Of a stretch of DNA of 19,002 nucleotides, positions 6,827 to 15,193 are shown piece by piece; the stretch's first letter is position 1; each line of letters starts with the position of its first letter. Location: contig DATIXD010000049.1 in the NCBI GenBank assembly GCA_035518875.1, positions 1 to 19,002 of the forward strand, in the 5' to 3' direction. Source of the DNA: DATIXD01 sp035518875 (GTDB lineage: Bacteria > Pseudomonadota > Gammaproteobacteria > Methylococcales > Methylococcaceae). Position numbers and translations under genes: made by a program. Below the pieces are notes generated by a model. That model was not told the DNA's origin, made no database searches, and was given only the letters and a program-made list of their open reading frames with translations.

Positions 6827-8889
6827 ACCGACCTATCCTCCCCCTGTTCGATCCGGAACTGTTGAAGCCGGCCCTACTCGGTGCCTTCGGAAAGCTGTCG
6901 CCCAAGGTGCAGATCCGCAATCCCGTCATGTTCGTCTGTTACGTCGGCAGCATCGTCACCACGCTGTTGTTGCTGAAAGCCCTGGGAGGCCAGGGTGAAG
7001 CGCCCATCGGTTTCATCCTCTCCATTACCCTGTGGCTGTGGTTCACGGTGCTGTTCGCCAACTTCGCTGAAGCCCTGGCCGAAGGCCGCAGCAAGGCCCA
7101 GGCGGCCGCGTTGCGTGGGATGCGCAAGACGGTAGAGGCGAAAAGGCTCCAATCTAACTATTACGGTGCGCCCTGGGACCCGGTGCCTGCCACCGAGCTG
7201 CGGCGGGGCGACCTGTTTCTGGTGGAAGCGCAGGACGTGATTCCCGCCGACGGCGAGATCATCGAAGGCGCCGCGTCCGTGGACGAAAGCGCCATCACGG
7301 GTGAAAGCGCCCCAGTGATCCGGGAATCCGGCGGCGATTTTTGCTCGGTCACCGGCGGCACCGTGGTCCTGTCGGATTGGCTGGTGGTGCAGGTGGCGGC
7401 CGATCCCGGCGACAGCTTCCTGGACCGCATGATTGGCATGGTGGAAACCGCCAAGCGAAGCAAGACGCCCAACGAGATCGCCCTCACCATCCTGCTGGTG
7501 GCCCTGACCTTTGTGTTCCTGGCGGCGACCGCCACCATCTTGCCGTACTCGATTTTCAGCGCCGACGCGGCCAACACCGGCGAGCCGGTGGCCCTTACGG
7601 TGCTGGTGGCCCTGTTGGTATGTCTGATTCCCACCACCATCGGCGGGCTGCTCTCAGCCATCGGCGTCGCCGGCATGAGCCGAATGTTCCGGGCCAACGT
7701 GATCGCCACTTCCGGACGCGCCGTGGAAGCCGCGGGCGACGTGGACGTGCTGTTGTTGGACAAGACCGGCACCATCACCTTCGGCCATCGCCATGCCTCC
7801 GCTTTCCATCCGGGACCCGGTGTGGCCGAGGCCCTGCTGGCGGAAGCGGCATTGCTGTCGTCCCTGGCGGACGAGACGCCCGAGGGCCGCAGCATCGTGC
7901 TGCTCGCCCAGCAACGGTTCAATCTCCGCAAGACGCTGACCAAGGCCGACGCCGAGGACATCATCCCCTTTAGCGCGCGTACCCGGATGAGCGGGGTCGA
8001 CATCCAGGGCCGGCGCATCCGCAAGGGCGCGGTGGATGCGGTGCGCAAATTCATTGAAGCCCAGGGCAAGCCTTTCCCCAAGAGCATCACCCTGATCGCC
8101 GAAGACGTGGCCCAGCGGGGCAGCACGCCTCTGGTGGTGGCCGACGGCCCCATAGCGCTGGGCGTGGTGGAACTAAAGGACGTGGTCAAGGGCGGAATCA
8201 AGGAACGCTTCGCGGAACTGCGCCGCATGGGCATCAAGACCACCATGATTACCGGCGACAACCATCTGACCGCGGCCGCCATCGCCGCCGAGGCCGGAGT
8301 GGACGACTTTCTGTCGGAAGCGACGCCCGAAGCCAAGCTGGAACTGATCCGCAAGCACAAGTCCGCGGGCAAAATCGTGGCGATGACCGGCGATGGCACC
8401 AACGACGCCCCGGCCCTGGCCCAGGCCGACGTGGCGGTGGCCATGAACAGCGGCACCCAGGCCGCCAAGGAAGCCGGCAACATGGTAGACCTGGATTCCA
8501 ACCCCACCAAGCTCATCGAGATCGTCGAGATCGGCAAGCAGATGCTGATGACCCGGGGCGCGCTGACCACCTTCAGCATCGCCAACGACGTGGCGAAGTA
8601 TTTCGCCATCATCCCGGCGGCCTTCGCCTCCACCTATCCGCAACTGGGGGCTATGAACGTGATGGGCCTCGCCACCCCGGCCTCTGCGATTCTCTCGGCG
8701 GTCATTTTCAATGCCTTGATCATCATCGGCCTGATTCCATTGGCTCTGAAGGGCGTCCCCTACCGGCCCCTGGGCGCGGCCAAATTGCTCCAGCAGAATC
8801 TCCTAGTCTACGGCCTCGGCGGTGTGGTGGCGCCATTTATCGCGATAAAGCTGATTGACCTTGTGCTGGAATTTCTTGGCAGGCTATGA
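6823..8889 (+). CDS. kdpB: KdpB, P-type ATPase subunit
   Basis: 688 residues, catalytic subunit that hydrolyses ATP to drive K+ through the KdpA-KdpB tunnel. Visible P-type signatures: actuator TGES (159-162, with Ser162, the residue phosphorylated for inhibition in E. coli), CLIPTTIGG (267-275), phosphorylation site DKTGT (Asp313), ITGDN (476-480), MTGDGTND (521-528) and the charged span FSIANDVAKYFAI (584-596) with Asp589 and Lys592, which correspond to the coupling pair of E. coli. I chose ATG 6823, which overlaps the kdpA stop by four bases and begins MNRPILPLFDP; an in-frame ATG at 6796 would lie inside kdpA and adds nothing family-like. All catalytic residues appear intact. Confidence 0.98.
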   Translation: MNRPILPLFDPELLKPALLGAFGKLSPKVQIRNPVMFVCYVGSIVTTLLLLKALGGQGEAPIGFILSITLWLWFTVLFANFAEALAEGRSKAQAAALRGMRKTVEAKRLQSNYYGAPWDPVPATELRRGDLFLVEAQDVIPADGEIIEGAASVDESAITGESAPVIRESGGDFCSVTGGTVVLSDWLVVQVAADPGDSFLDRMIGMVETAKRSKTPNEIALTILLVALTFVFLAATATILPYSIFSADAANTGEPVALTVLVALLVCLIPTTIGGLLSAIGVAGMSRMFRANVIATSGRAVEAAGDVDVLLLDKTGTITFGHRHASAFHPGPGVAEALLAEAALLSSLADETPEGRSIVLLAQQRFNLRKTLTKADAEDIIPFSARTRMSGVDIQGRRIRKGAVDAVRKFIEAQGKPFPKSITLIAEDVAQRGSTPLVVADGPIALGVVELKDVVKGGIKERFAELRRMGIKTTMITGDNHLTAAAIAAEAGVDDFLSEATPEAKLELIRKHKSAGKIVAMTGDGTNDAPALAQADVAVAMNSGTQAAKEAGNMVDLDSNPTKLIEIVEIGKQMLMTRGALTTFSIANDVAKYFAIIPAAFASTYPQLGAMNVMGLATPASAILSAVIFNALIIIGLIPLALKGVPYRPLGAAKLLQQNLLVYGLGGVVAPFIAIKLIDLVLEFLGRL

Positions 8890-8904
8890 ACTGAGGACCT
8901 AATC

Positions 8905-9504
8905 ATGAATTCGTTACTTCGACCTCTGTTGACGACTTTCCTGTTTCTGGCCGCCGTCACCGGGCTGGGTTACCCCCTCCTGGTCACCGGGATCGCGCAA
9001 GTCTTTTTTCCGGAGCAGGCGAACGGCAGTTTGATCGTAAGGGACGGAAGATCTGTGGGTTCCCGTCTGATTGGGCAGAACTTCAGCAGTGACCGCTATT
9101 TTTGGGGAAGGCTTTCCGCCACGGCGCCTTTTCCATACAACGCCGGTTTGTCCGGCGGCTCGAACCTGGGGCCGCTGAATCCCGCACTGGTTCAAGCGGT
9201 GCAGGGCCGTGTCGACGCTCTGCGATCAGCCGATCCCAGCCAATCCGCACCGGTGCCGGTGGACCTCGCCACCGCTTCTGCCAGCGGCCTGGACCCCCAC
9301 ATCAGCGCCGCGGCGGCGGAATATCAGGCGGCGCGAGTGGCCCGCGCCCGCAATCTACCCGAAGCCACGGTGAAAAACCTGGTGCTGTCCCATACGGAGC
9401 ATCGGGCCTTGGGGTTTTTCGGCGAACCTCGGGTGAACGTGCTGGAACTGAACCTGGCCTTGGATGGTTTGGGTCCGCCCGCGAAGCCCTTGGCGGCGAA
9501 ATAA
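8905..9504 (+). CDS. kdpC: KdpC, accessory subunit of the potassium pump
   Basis: 199 residues with one N-terminal membrane span (about 9-31) and a periplasmic domain. KdpC is needed for assembly and raises nucleotide affinity or K+ uptake of the complex. Family blocks are clear: TGLGYPLLVTGIAQ, GSRLIGQNF, YFWGRLSAT, the NLGPLNPAL stretch, SGLDPHISAAAAEYQAARVA and a closing RVNVLELNLALD. GAGG at about 8893-8896 is a good ribosome site, and only 15 bases separate it from kdpB. The length is close to E. coli KdpC (190). It closes the pump operon proper. Confidence 0.97.
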   Translation: MNSLLRPLLTTFLFLAAVTGLGYPLLVTGIAQVFFPEQANGSLIVRDGRSVGSRLIGQNFSSDRYFWGRLSATAPFPYNAGLSGGSNLGPLNPALVQAVQGRVDALRSADPSQSAPVPVDLATASASGLDPHISAAAAEYQAARVARARNLPEATVKNLVLSHTEHRALGFFGEPRVNVLELNLALDGLGPPAKPLAAK

Positions 9505-9538
9505 GGGTTCTTCAATCGTTCAGATGGAGGATATCGAA

Positions 9539-10057
9539 ATGAGTACCTTACCGGGCCGATTTCAATCCGGCCTATTCCCTATGAAAACCAAAACCGAGAA
9601 TGCCACATGGTTGAGGAAAAACTATGGGCGAGTTTTTTTGGGCGTGATGGGCCTGGTTTTTTTAGCCAATGCCGATGCGGTATGGGCCTTAATTAAAGAG
9701 GTCGTGCCCATTGCGCTGGAAGTCATGGAACAGACGCTCGATAGCGTCTTGGAAACTTGGGTCGGACTGAGTCCCCATAACGCGCAAACGGCCACGGCCT
9801 ATATCGGCCTCGCCAGTGCCTTGGTGCTGGCCTACTGGCTGGCGCGCCAGTGTATGAAGCTGCTGGAAATGGCCCGGCAAACCCTGTTCGCGTTCGTGGA
9901 TGCCGCCAGGGCATGGTGGCAAGCCAAATGCCTATGGTGGGATTCTCTCCACGACTTGGCTAAATACCTGATGATTGCCGCTTTTGTTTGTGCCGCCATA
10001 CCCGTAGCGATTCTTTTATCCATCTTTTTGGGATCGGCGGCCGCCATTTTTCTCTAA
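9539..10057 (+). CDS. Three-span membrane protein of unknown function
   Basis: 172 residues; I do not recognise the family. The start at 9539 is supported by GGAGG at about 9526-9530 with eight-base spacing; earlier in-frame ATGs lie inside kdpC or in the ribosome site. Hydrophobic segments lie at about 32-51 (VFLGVMGLVFLANADAVW), 84-103 (TATAYIGLASALVLAYWLAR) and 142-165 (KYLMIAAFVCAAIPVAILLS), with a Trp-rich linker ARAWWQAKCLWWDS (123-136) and a very hydrophobic C-terminus ending AAAIFL. It lies 34 bases after kdpC and a few tens of bases before an NADH dehydrogenase gene, so it may be co-transcribed with either. It might assist one of them in the membrane; this is inference from position only. 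Confidence 0.75.
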   Translation: MSTLPGRFQSGLFPMKTKTENATWLRKNYGRVFLGVMGLVFLANADAVWALIKEVVPIALEVMEQTLDSVLETWVGLSPHNAQTATAYIGLASALVLAYWLARQCMKLLEMARQTLFAFVDAARAWWQAKCLWWDSLHDLAKYLMIAAFVCAAIPVAILLSIFLGSAAAIFL

Positions 10058-10098
10058 AGATCGAGGTTAGACCTATGCAAACGGAAGGAGCAGAAACC

Positions 10099-11430
10099 AT
10101 GAATCCCGCTATTGCCGGCGAACCGCATCGTATCGTTATCGTGGGGGGTGGAGCCGGGGGGCTGAAATTGGCGACCCGTCTGGGCAATACGCTAGGCCGA
10201 CGAGGCGAGGCCGAAATTACTTTGATCGATTGCAACCCCACGCACGTTTGGAAACCCTTGTTTCACGAAGTGGCAGCGGGAACCCTCAAGCCGCACGACG
10301 AGGCGTTGGAATATCTCGGCCACAGCGCCGGGAACCGTTACCGGTTTTTACTGGGACGCATGAGTGGGCTCGATCGGAGGAAAAGAGAGATCCGGCTCGA
10401 GCCCGTTCGGAACGAGAAAGGCGAAGAAGTCATTCCCGAACAGTGCATCCGCTACGACACGCTGGTCATGGCGGTGGGAAGTCTATGTAACGATTTCGGC
10501 ATCAAGGGTGTCGCCGAGCATTGCCTGTTTATCGACACTCAAGCCGAGGCCGAACAATTCCACCGGCAGTTCATGGAGGCTTACCTGCGTGCCCAGACCC
10601 AGCAGAAGTCAACCCAGCGCCTGGAAATCGTTATTGTGGGAGGCGGCGCCACGGGGATCGAACTTTCGGCGGAATTGCACCGCATTGTGCGTATCCTCAA
10701 CCAACTCAACGCGTATCGCCACGGCAGCGAGCGTTCCACCGAGGTGGGTATCCACATCATCGAGGCGACGGACCGACTGTTGCCGGAGCTGCCGCTTCGC
10801 CTCTCAACGGCCACTCAACGTCAACTCGAAAAGCTCGGCATCATGGTCCACACCGGCGAACGGGTCCTGGAGGTCACCGAGACGGGTTTTAAAACTGCGA
10901 AATCACCCTGGGTCCCCGCGCATATCAAAGTATGGGCAGCCGGCATCAAGGCGCCGGCCTTTCTCCGGGAACTCGATGGCCTCGAAACCAATGCCATCAA
11001 TCAATTGATCGTACGACGGACCCTGCAAACCACGTTAGACGACCATATTTTTGTCATCGGCGATTGCGCGGCTTGTCCGCAACCCCACCTGAACCGGAAC
11101 GTGCCTCCCCGCGCTCAGGCGGCCCATCAGCAGGCGTCGCTCGCCCACAAAAATATCCTCCGACGCCTTCAAGGAAAAAAGCTGTCGGAATACCGTTACC
11201 GTGACTATGGTTGCCTCATATCTCTTGGCAAATACAGCACGGTCGGCACTCTGATGGGGAACCTGCTGGGCCGGGTATTTATCGAAGGATTCATCGCCCG
11301 ACTCGTTTACCTTTCCCTTTACAAAATGCATCAGACGGCCTTGTTCGGTCCGTTTCGCGCCTCACTACTCGCCGTGGCCGATTTTTTCCGGCACAGCGTT
11401 CGGCCTCGGCTCAAGCTGCATTGGTCGTGA
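10099..11430 (+). CDS. Type II NADH:quinone oxidoreductase (NDH-2-like)
   Basis: 443 residues from ATG 10099, which has AAGGAG at 10085-10090 eight bases ahead; ATG 10075 with GAGG is an equally possible start giving 451. The protein is a two-dinucleotide-fold FAD enzyme: VGGGAGG (15-21) binds FAD, VGGGATG (180-186) binds NADH, IGDCAA (320-325) closes the FAD site, and AQAAHQQ (339-345) matches the quinone-pocket AQxAxQ motif of NDH-2. The C-terminal 50 residues contain an amphipathic, aromatic stretch (FIARLVYLSLYKMHQTALFG) suited to peripheral membrane binding. It would oxidise NADH and reduce quinone without pumping protons. The gene is between a potassium pump and ion-transport-like genes. 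Related sulfide:quinone oxidoreductases share the fold, but the second GxGxxG and AQxAxQ favour NDH-2. Confidence 0.9.
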   Translation: MNPAIAGEPHRIVIVGGGAGGLKLATRLGNTLGRRGEAEITLIDCNPTHVWKPLFHEVAAGTLKPHDEALEYLGHSAGNRYRFLLGRMSGLDRRKREIRLEPVRNEKGEEVIPEQCIRYDTLVMAVGSLCNDFGIKGVAEHCLFIDTQAEAEQFHRQFMEAYLRAQTQQKSTQRLEIVIVGGGATGIELSAELHRIVRILNQLNAYRHGSERSTEVGIHIIEATDRLLPELPLRLSTATQRQLEKLGIMVHTGERVLEVTETGFKTAKSPWVPAHIKVWAAGIKAPAFLRELDGLETNAINQLIVRRTLQTTLDDHIFVIGDCAACPQPHLNRNVPPRAQAAHQQASLAHKNILRRLQGKKLSEYRYRDYGCLISLGKYSTVGTLMGNLLGRVFIEGFIARLVYLSLYKMHQTALFGPFRASLLAVADFFRHSVRPRLKLHWS

Positions 11431-11497
11431 CTTTAGCGAATCTTGAAGTGATTCCGTTGCTCTCCAAACCCCAAATTCCTATCCTTTAAGGCCCGTT

Positions 11498-12718
11498 ATG
11501 GTTACGCTGATTTTCGTCAGTCTGCTCGTTATGCTCGTCGCGGCCTTCGCCTCAGGCGTCGAAGCCGCTATTTTCACGGTGCCATACAGCCGCGCCAGGT
11601 CCATGGCCAAGGCCGGGAAGCCTGGCGCCAAAGCCCTCCTCAGGGTGAAGGAGGACATGACCAAGGCCATCGGCACGGTCGTCGTCATCAACAACCTTGC
11701 CAACATTGTCGGCTCCGGCGTGGTCGGCGTCATCGCACACGACCTATTCGGGTCGGCCGCCATCGGCGTCTTCTTTTTCTTCTTCACGCTGGCCATCATC
11801 ATCTTTTCCGAGCTCATCCCCAAGACCCTCGGCGAAGCCCACGCCGACCGCCTCGCCCCCTTGGCTGCGCCCTTGCTGCTCATGCTGATCGACGTCTTCA
11901 GCCCGGTCCTCTGGTTGGTGAACCGGATCGTTCAACACCTCCGCCTCCCCGCGCCCGCTAAGGACCGCGTCGACGAGGATGAGATCAAGATGATGGCGCT
12001 GATGGGCATCGCCAGCGGAGACATCGCGACGGGGGAGGCGCGGCTCATCCACCAGGTCTTCCAGCTGAACGACATCACCGCCGACGACATGATGACGCCG
12101 CTGGCCAACGTCGAGACGATCCCCGGAAACGTGAAGCTCGGCGACGTGCGCGAGCGGCTATTGCACGTCCGCTATTCGCGCCTGCCGGTCATCGGAGATT
12201 CGCCGGATATCGTTCTCGGCATCGTGCTCCTGCGCGACCTCCTCGCCGCCGTGGCGCAGGACAAGTTCGAGACCACTGTGCTCGACTACGTCCAAGAGCC
12301 CATTTTCGTGCGGAGCGACCTGGCCGCCGACGACCTCCTGCCCATCTTCCAGAAGCAGGAACAGCACCTCGCCGTCGTCGTCGACGACATGCGGCACATG
12401 GTCGGCGTCGTCTCACTCGAGGACGTCATTGAGGAACTGGTGGGCGAGATCACCGACGAGACGGACGTCCGCCGCGAAACCATCAAGCGGGTTTCGAAGC
12501 ACGAGATCCTGGTCGACGAGGCCACCGATGTCCGTAAGATCAACCATTTCTTCAAGACCGCCATCGCCTACGATGGCACCATCGGCGACCTCGTCGAGGA
12601 CAAATTCCACCGATGTCCGAAGGTGGGCGAAGAGCTCCAGGATGGAGCGCTGACCTACCGCGTGGCGGCGATGTCGCGTACGCGGCCGAAGGCCGTCAGC
12701 ATCAAAAAACAGGCGTAG
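11498..12718 (+). CDS. CNNM/CorC-type membrane protein with DUF21, CBS pair and CorC_HlyC domain
   Basis: 406 residues of the hemolysin C/CorC-like, CNNM-related family, members of which move or regulate Mg2+, Co2+ or Na+. Domain order: DUF21 membrane domain (about 1-150) with SGVEAAIFTV (19-28), VVINNLANIVGS (62-73) and the family signature FSELIPKTLGE (103-113); two CBS domains (about 199-255 and 262-320, with VVGVVSLEDVIEELVGEI-like end); and a CorC_HlyC domain (about 330-395). These proteins usually dimerise via the CBS pair and bind ATP-Mg. The codons look more GC-rich than in neighbouring genes (heavy use of ATC, GTC, GAC), which may mark a separate origin. Often called a hemolysin-family protein, though haemolysis is not implied. 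Confidence 0.92.
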   Translation: MVTLIFVSLLVMLVAAFASGVEAAIFTVPYSRARSMAKAGKPGAKALLRVKEDMTKAIGTVVVINNLANIVGSGVVGVIAHDLFGSAAIGVFFFFFTLAIIIFSELIPKTLGEAHADRLAPLAAPLLLMLIDVFSPVLWLVNRIVQHLRLPAPAKDRVDEDEIKMMALMGIASGDIATGEARLIHQVFQLNDITADDMMTPLANVETIPGNVKLGDVRERLLHVRYSRLPVIGDSPDIVLGIVLLRDLLAAVAQDKFETTVLDYVQEPIFVRSDLAADDLLPIFQKQEQHLAVVVDDMRHMVGVVSLEDVIEELVGEITDETDVRRETIKRVSKHEILVDEATDVRKINHFFKTAIAYDGTIGDLVEDKFHRCPKVGEELQDGALTYRVAAMSRTRPKAVSIKKQA

Positions 12719-12907
12719 TTGCGTTGTTCGCGGTCGGGCGTTCTACGCTGGCACTGTTTCTTACCTGTAGCGACCTGCAAACGAAGGTGTTTCCGACCCG
12801 CAATCAGCAAGGCTGGTCCTGGATGTTTTGGAATCGCCAGTGAGATTAATCCCGCGTAGCCGCATCAATGGTTTTCCCTCAATCGGGGCACCCATGTTGA
12901 ATCAACT
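12719..12907. other. Intergenic region before the DedA gene
   Basis: 189 bases with no credible gene on either strand. No terminator hairpin with a T-run and no convincing promoter is visible, though it must hold any separate promoter of the DedA gene. Confidence 0.4.
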
Positions 12908-13588
12908 ATGTCATTACAAGAACTGATCATCCATTATGGCTATGCCGTCCTGTTTATCGGCACCTTTCTGGAGGGTGAAACGATTCTAATCGCAGCCGGA
13001 TTCCTTGCCAGTCTTGGATACCTTAATCTGCCTTGGGTGGTCATCGCCGCTTTCTTGGGCAGTTTTTCCGGCGATCAAACGTTTTTTTATCTGGGGCGCA
13101 CCAAAGGCATTCAATTTCTCGAAAAACGGGGAGGCTGGAGACGCAAGGTCGAAAAGACATTCGCATTGCTTCACAGACACCAGATTCCTCTGGTTTTAGG
13201 CTTCCGTTTTCTCTATGGGATCAGGAATGTCACTCCATTCGTCATCGGAGCAGCCGGGTTGTGTCCGTTCCGGTTTTTTATCCTGAACTTTCTAGGCGCG
13301 TTAATTTGGGCGATTGCCTTCGGCTATGCCGGGTATGAATTCGGCGATGTTGCCGAATTGACGTTTCATGGAACAAAGGAATACGAACTGATTATTTTTG
13401 GGGTTCTGGTTGCTGCAGTTTGTATTTTGTTTTGGCGGTCGAATCTGACAAAGAGCGACGTGAAACACTCGCAGGAGCTTGGTAAAGTCCGAGATGCCGA
13501 CCCCAATACCCCCTTGTTTGTTCGGGAAACTCATCGATCCTACATGAAATTTCTGGCGCATTGGCACGCCCGGCCTAAGAACGAGTAA
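12908..13588 (+). CDS. DedA-family inner-membrane protein
   Basis: 226 residues of the DedA/VTT family. Family members act in membrane homeostasis; some flip undecaprenyl phosphate or phospholipids and some affect pH or drug tolerance. Signature residues are visible: FLEGETILIAAGFLASLGYL (20-39, acidic Glu22/Glu24), FLGSFSGDQTFFYLGR (49-64, Asp56) and GFRFLYGIRNVTPFVIG (98-114, Arg100 and Arg106), followed by two C-terminal spans (about 122-143 and 159-177). The cytoplasmic tail of about 45 residues is polar. The length is usual. The ribosome site at ATG 12908 is weak. Which lipid or ion it serves cannot be judged from sequence. Confidence 0.9.
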   Translation: MSLQELIIHYGYAVLFIGTFLEGETILIAAGFLASLGYLNLPWVVIAAFLGSFSGDQTFFYLGRTKGIQFLEKRGGWRRKVEKTFALLHRHQIPLVLGFRFLYGIRNVTPFVIGAAGLCPFRFFILNFLGALIWAIAFGYAGYEFGDVAELTFHGTKEYELIIFGVLVAAVCILFWRSNLTKSDVKHSQELGKVRDADPNTPLFVRETHRSYMKFLAHWHARPKNE

Positions 13589-13709
13589 TCCTCTCGCGTT
13601 TCTTCGTCAGCAGGTGGTGATAAACAAGACCAACGGCCTGCGGCGGAAATACCTTCCTGGAACACACGTAATCCGTCAATTAACGATCAACTTTGGAGTA
13701 TAGAGAATA

Positions 13710-15089
13710 ATGAGAAATCATCCTTGCGGGGCTACTACTTTAAAGCCGGTCTTAGCCATTTCACTCGTCGCGTTCGCGGTGGGCGCCGCACAGGCAAAAC
13801 CCATTGGCGAAACCAATGGACTCTCCGACTATTTACTCGGTGGAGACATCAACGAAAGCGCATTCATGAAGGATCTGGGCTTGAAATGGGGCGGCTGGCT
13901 CAATTCCAGCATTACCTACAACGCCAGCAGCCCGGCGGACAAATTCAACGGCCCGGTGACATTCAACGACCGAGACAGCGAATTGCAGCTCAACCAGCTT
14001 TATCTTTACCTGCAACGGCCGGTGAACACGGGTGGCGAAAGCTGGGATTTTGGCGGAAGGTTCGACTTTCTGTACGGCAGCGACTCGATTTTCACCCAAG
14101 CCTATGGTATCCCTTTCGTCGATCCCAGAACCGGCCTGCCCCTGAACCGGGGGCATTGGGATCTGCATCTGTCGAGTTTCAGTGACCGTTTCTACGCCAT
14201 CGCGCTGCCCCAAGCCTATGCCGAACTCAATATCCCAATCGGCAACGGCCTCAATATCAAGGCCGGTCATTTCTATACGCCGGTGGGCTACGAAGTGGTC
14301 ACGGCGCCGGACAATTTCTTCGTCACGAAGTCGTACGCCTTTCAATTCGGCCCCTTCACGCACACAGGGCTCCTGGGCAGCTACACGATCAACGACAATT
14401 GGAGCGTCTCGGCAGGCGCCATCACTGGCAGCGCCACCGGCGGCTGGGACGGCAGCTGGGACCGGCAACTCGGCAACTGGGATTTTCTCGGTGGCGGCAC
14501 CTGGACCAGCGACGACAAGAATTACTCGCTGACCCTCACGTCCACGGCGGGCGGGCGCTCCGAACACTTCGGCGATGCCTGGGCCATTTACAGCTTGGTG
14601 GGCAAGGCCAACTTCCTGGATAACACGCTGCACTATGTCATTCAGCACGACCACGGTTTCGCGGATAACGTGCAAACCGCCAACTTCATCCGCAACGGCG
14701 GAAAACTGGAGGACGCGCAATGGTATGGGATCAACCAGTATCTGACTTACGACCTCAAGGACGACCTGGCCGTGGGGCTACGTGCCGAGTGGTGGCGCGA
14801 TAATAATGGTTTCCGGGTGTTCGGCCCGCCACGCTGCAGCGGAAGCATCAATATCGACGGTGGTGGAACCGCGCAGCCTTATGCCTGCAATGCCAACTTC
14901 ACGGCGGCCTATCCCTTCCAGGGCAGCGGTTACTATGCCATTACCGCCGGTTTAAACTGGAAGCCGCTAAAGTGGGTCGCGTTGCGTCCCAACGTCCGCT
15001 ACGACTGGTCGGACCATATCACTATTTTCGATTCTGGCAAGCGAAAGGACCAATTTCTATTTTCCGCTGACGTGGTTATCACTTTTTAG
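13710..15089 (+). CDS. Outer-membrane beta-barrel porin-like protein
   Basis: 459 residues. The signal peptide ends in GAAQA, with probable cleavage after Ala29. The mature chain is rich in alternating aromatic strands (for example WDFGGRFDFLYGSD, YAELNIPIGNGLNIKAGHFYTPVGYE, DLAVGLRAEWWRDNNGFRVF) and ends in Phe (DVVITF), the assembly signature of Gram-negative outer-membrane proteins. It resembles the BBP2/OprB-like putative porins. A loop near the C-terminus has two cysteines, 376 and 393, that could form a disulfide. GGAG about 12 bases ahead of the ATG is a reasonable ribosome site. From memory, barrels of this type are often found beside kdp genes, so a role in letting K+ or other solutes reach KdpFABC is plausible but inferred. 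Confidence 0.88.
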   Translation: MRNHPCGATTLKPVLAISLVAFAVGAAQAKPIGETNGLSDYLLGGDINESAFMKDLGLKWGGWLNSSITYNASSPADKFNGPVTFNDRDSELQLNQLYLYLQRPVNTGGESWDFGGRFDFLYGSDSIFTQAYGIPFVDPRTGLPLNRGHWDLHLSSFSDRFYAIALPQAYAELNIPIGNGLNIKAGHFYTPVGYEVVTAPDNFFVTKSYAFQFGPFTHTGLLGSYTINDNWSVSAGAITGSATGGWDGSWDRQLGNWDFLGGGTWTSDDKNYSLTLTSTAGGRSEHFGDAWAIYSLVGKANFLDNTLHYVIQHDHGFADNVQTANFIRNGGKLEDAQWYGINQYLTYDLKDDLAVGLRAEWWRDNNGFRVFGPPRCSGSINIDGGGTAQPYACNANFTAAYPFQGSGYYAITAGLNWKPLKWVALRPNVRYDWSDHITIFDSGKRKDQFLFSADVVITF

Positions 15090-15193
15090 AAGACAACCCT
15101 TAGGGATCGCTCCGTGTTTGACCCTTCTCATTTCGCCGGAGAGGTAACGAGTCATCAGGCGCCTCATCATGGAGCGAGGCCGATGATAGTGAT

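Noticed and set aside
7161..8633. 490-codon open frame on the minus strand opposite kdpB
   Set aside because: It lies wholly antisense to kdpB, whose P-type ATPase motifs are intact. The translation is Ser/Ala/Met-rich low complexity typical of the antisense of GC-rich coding DNA.
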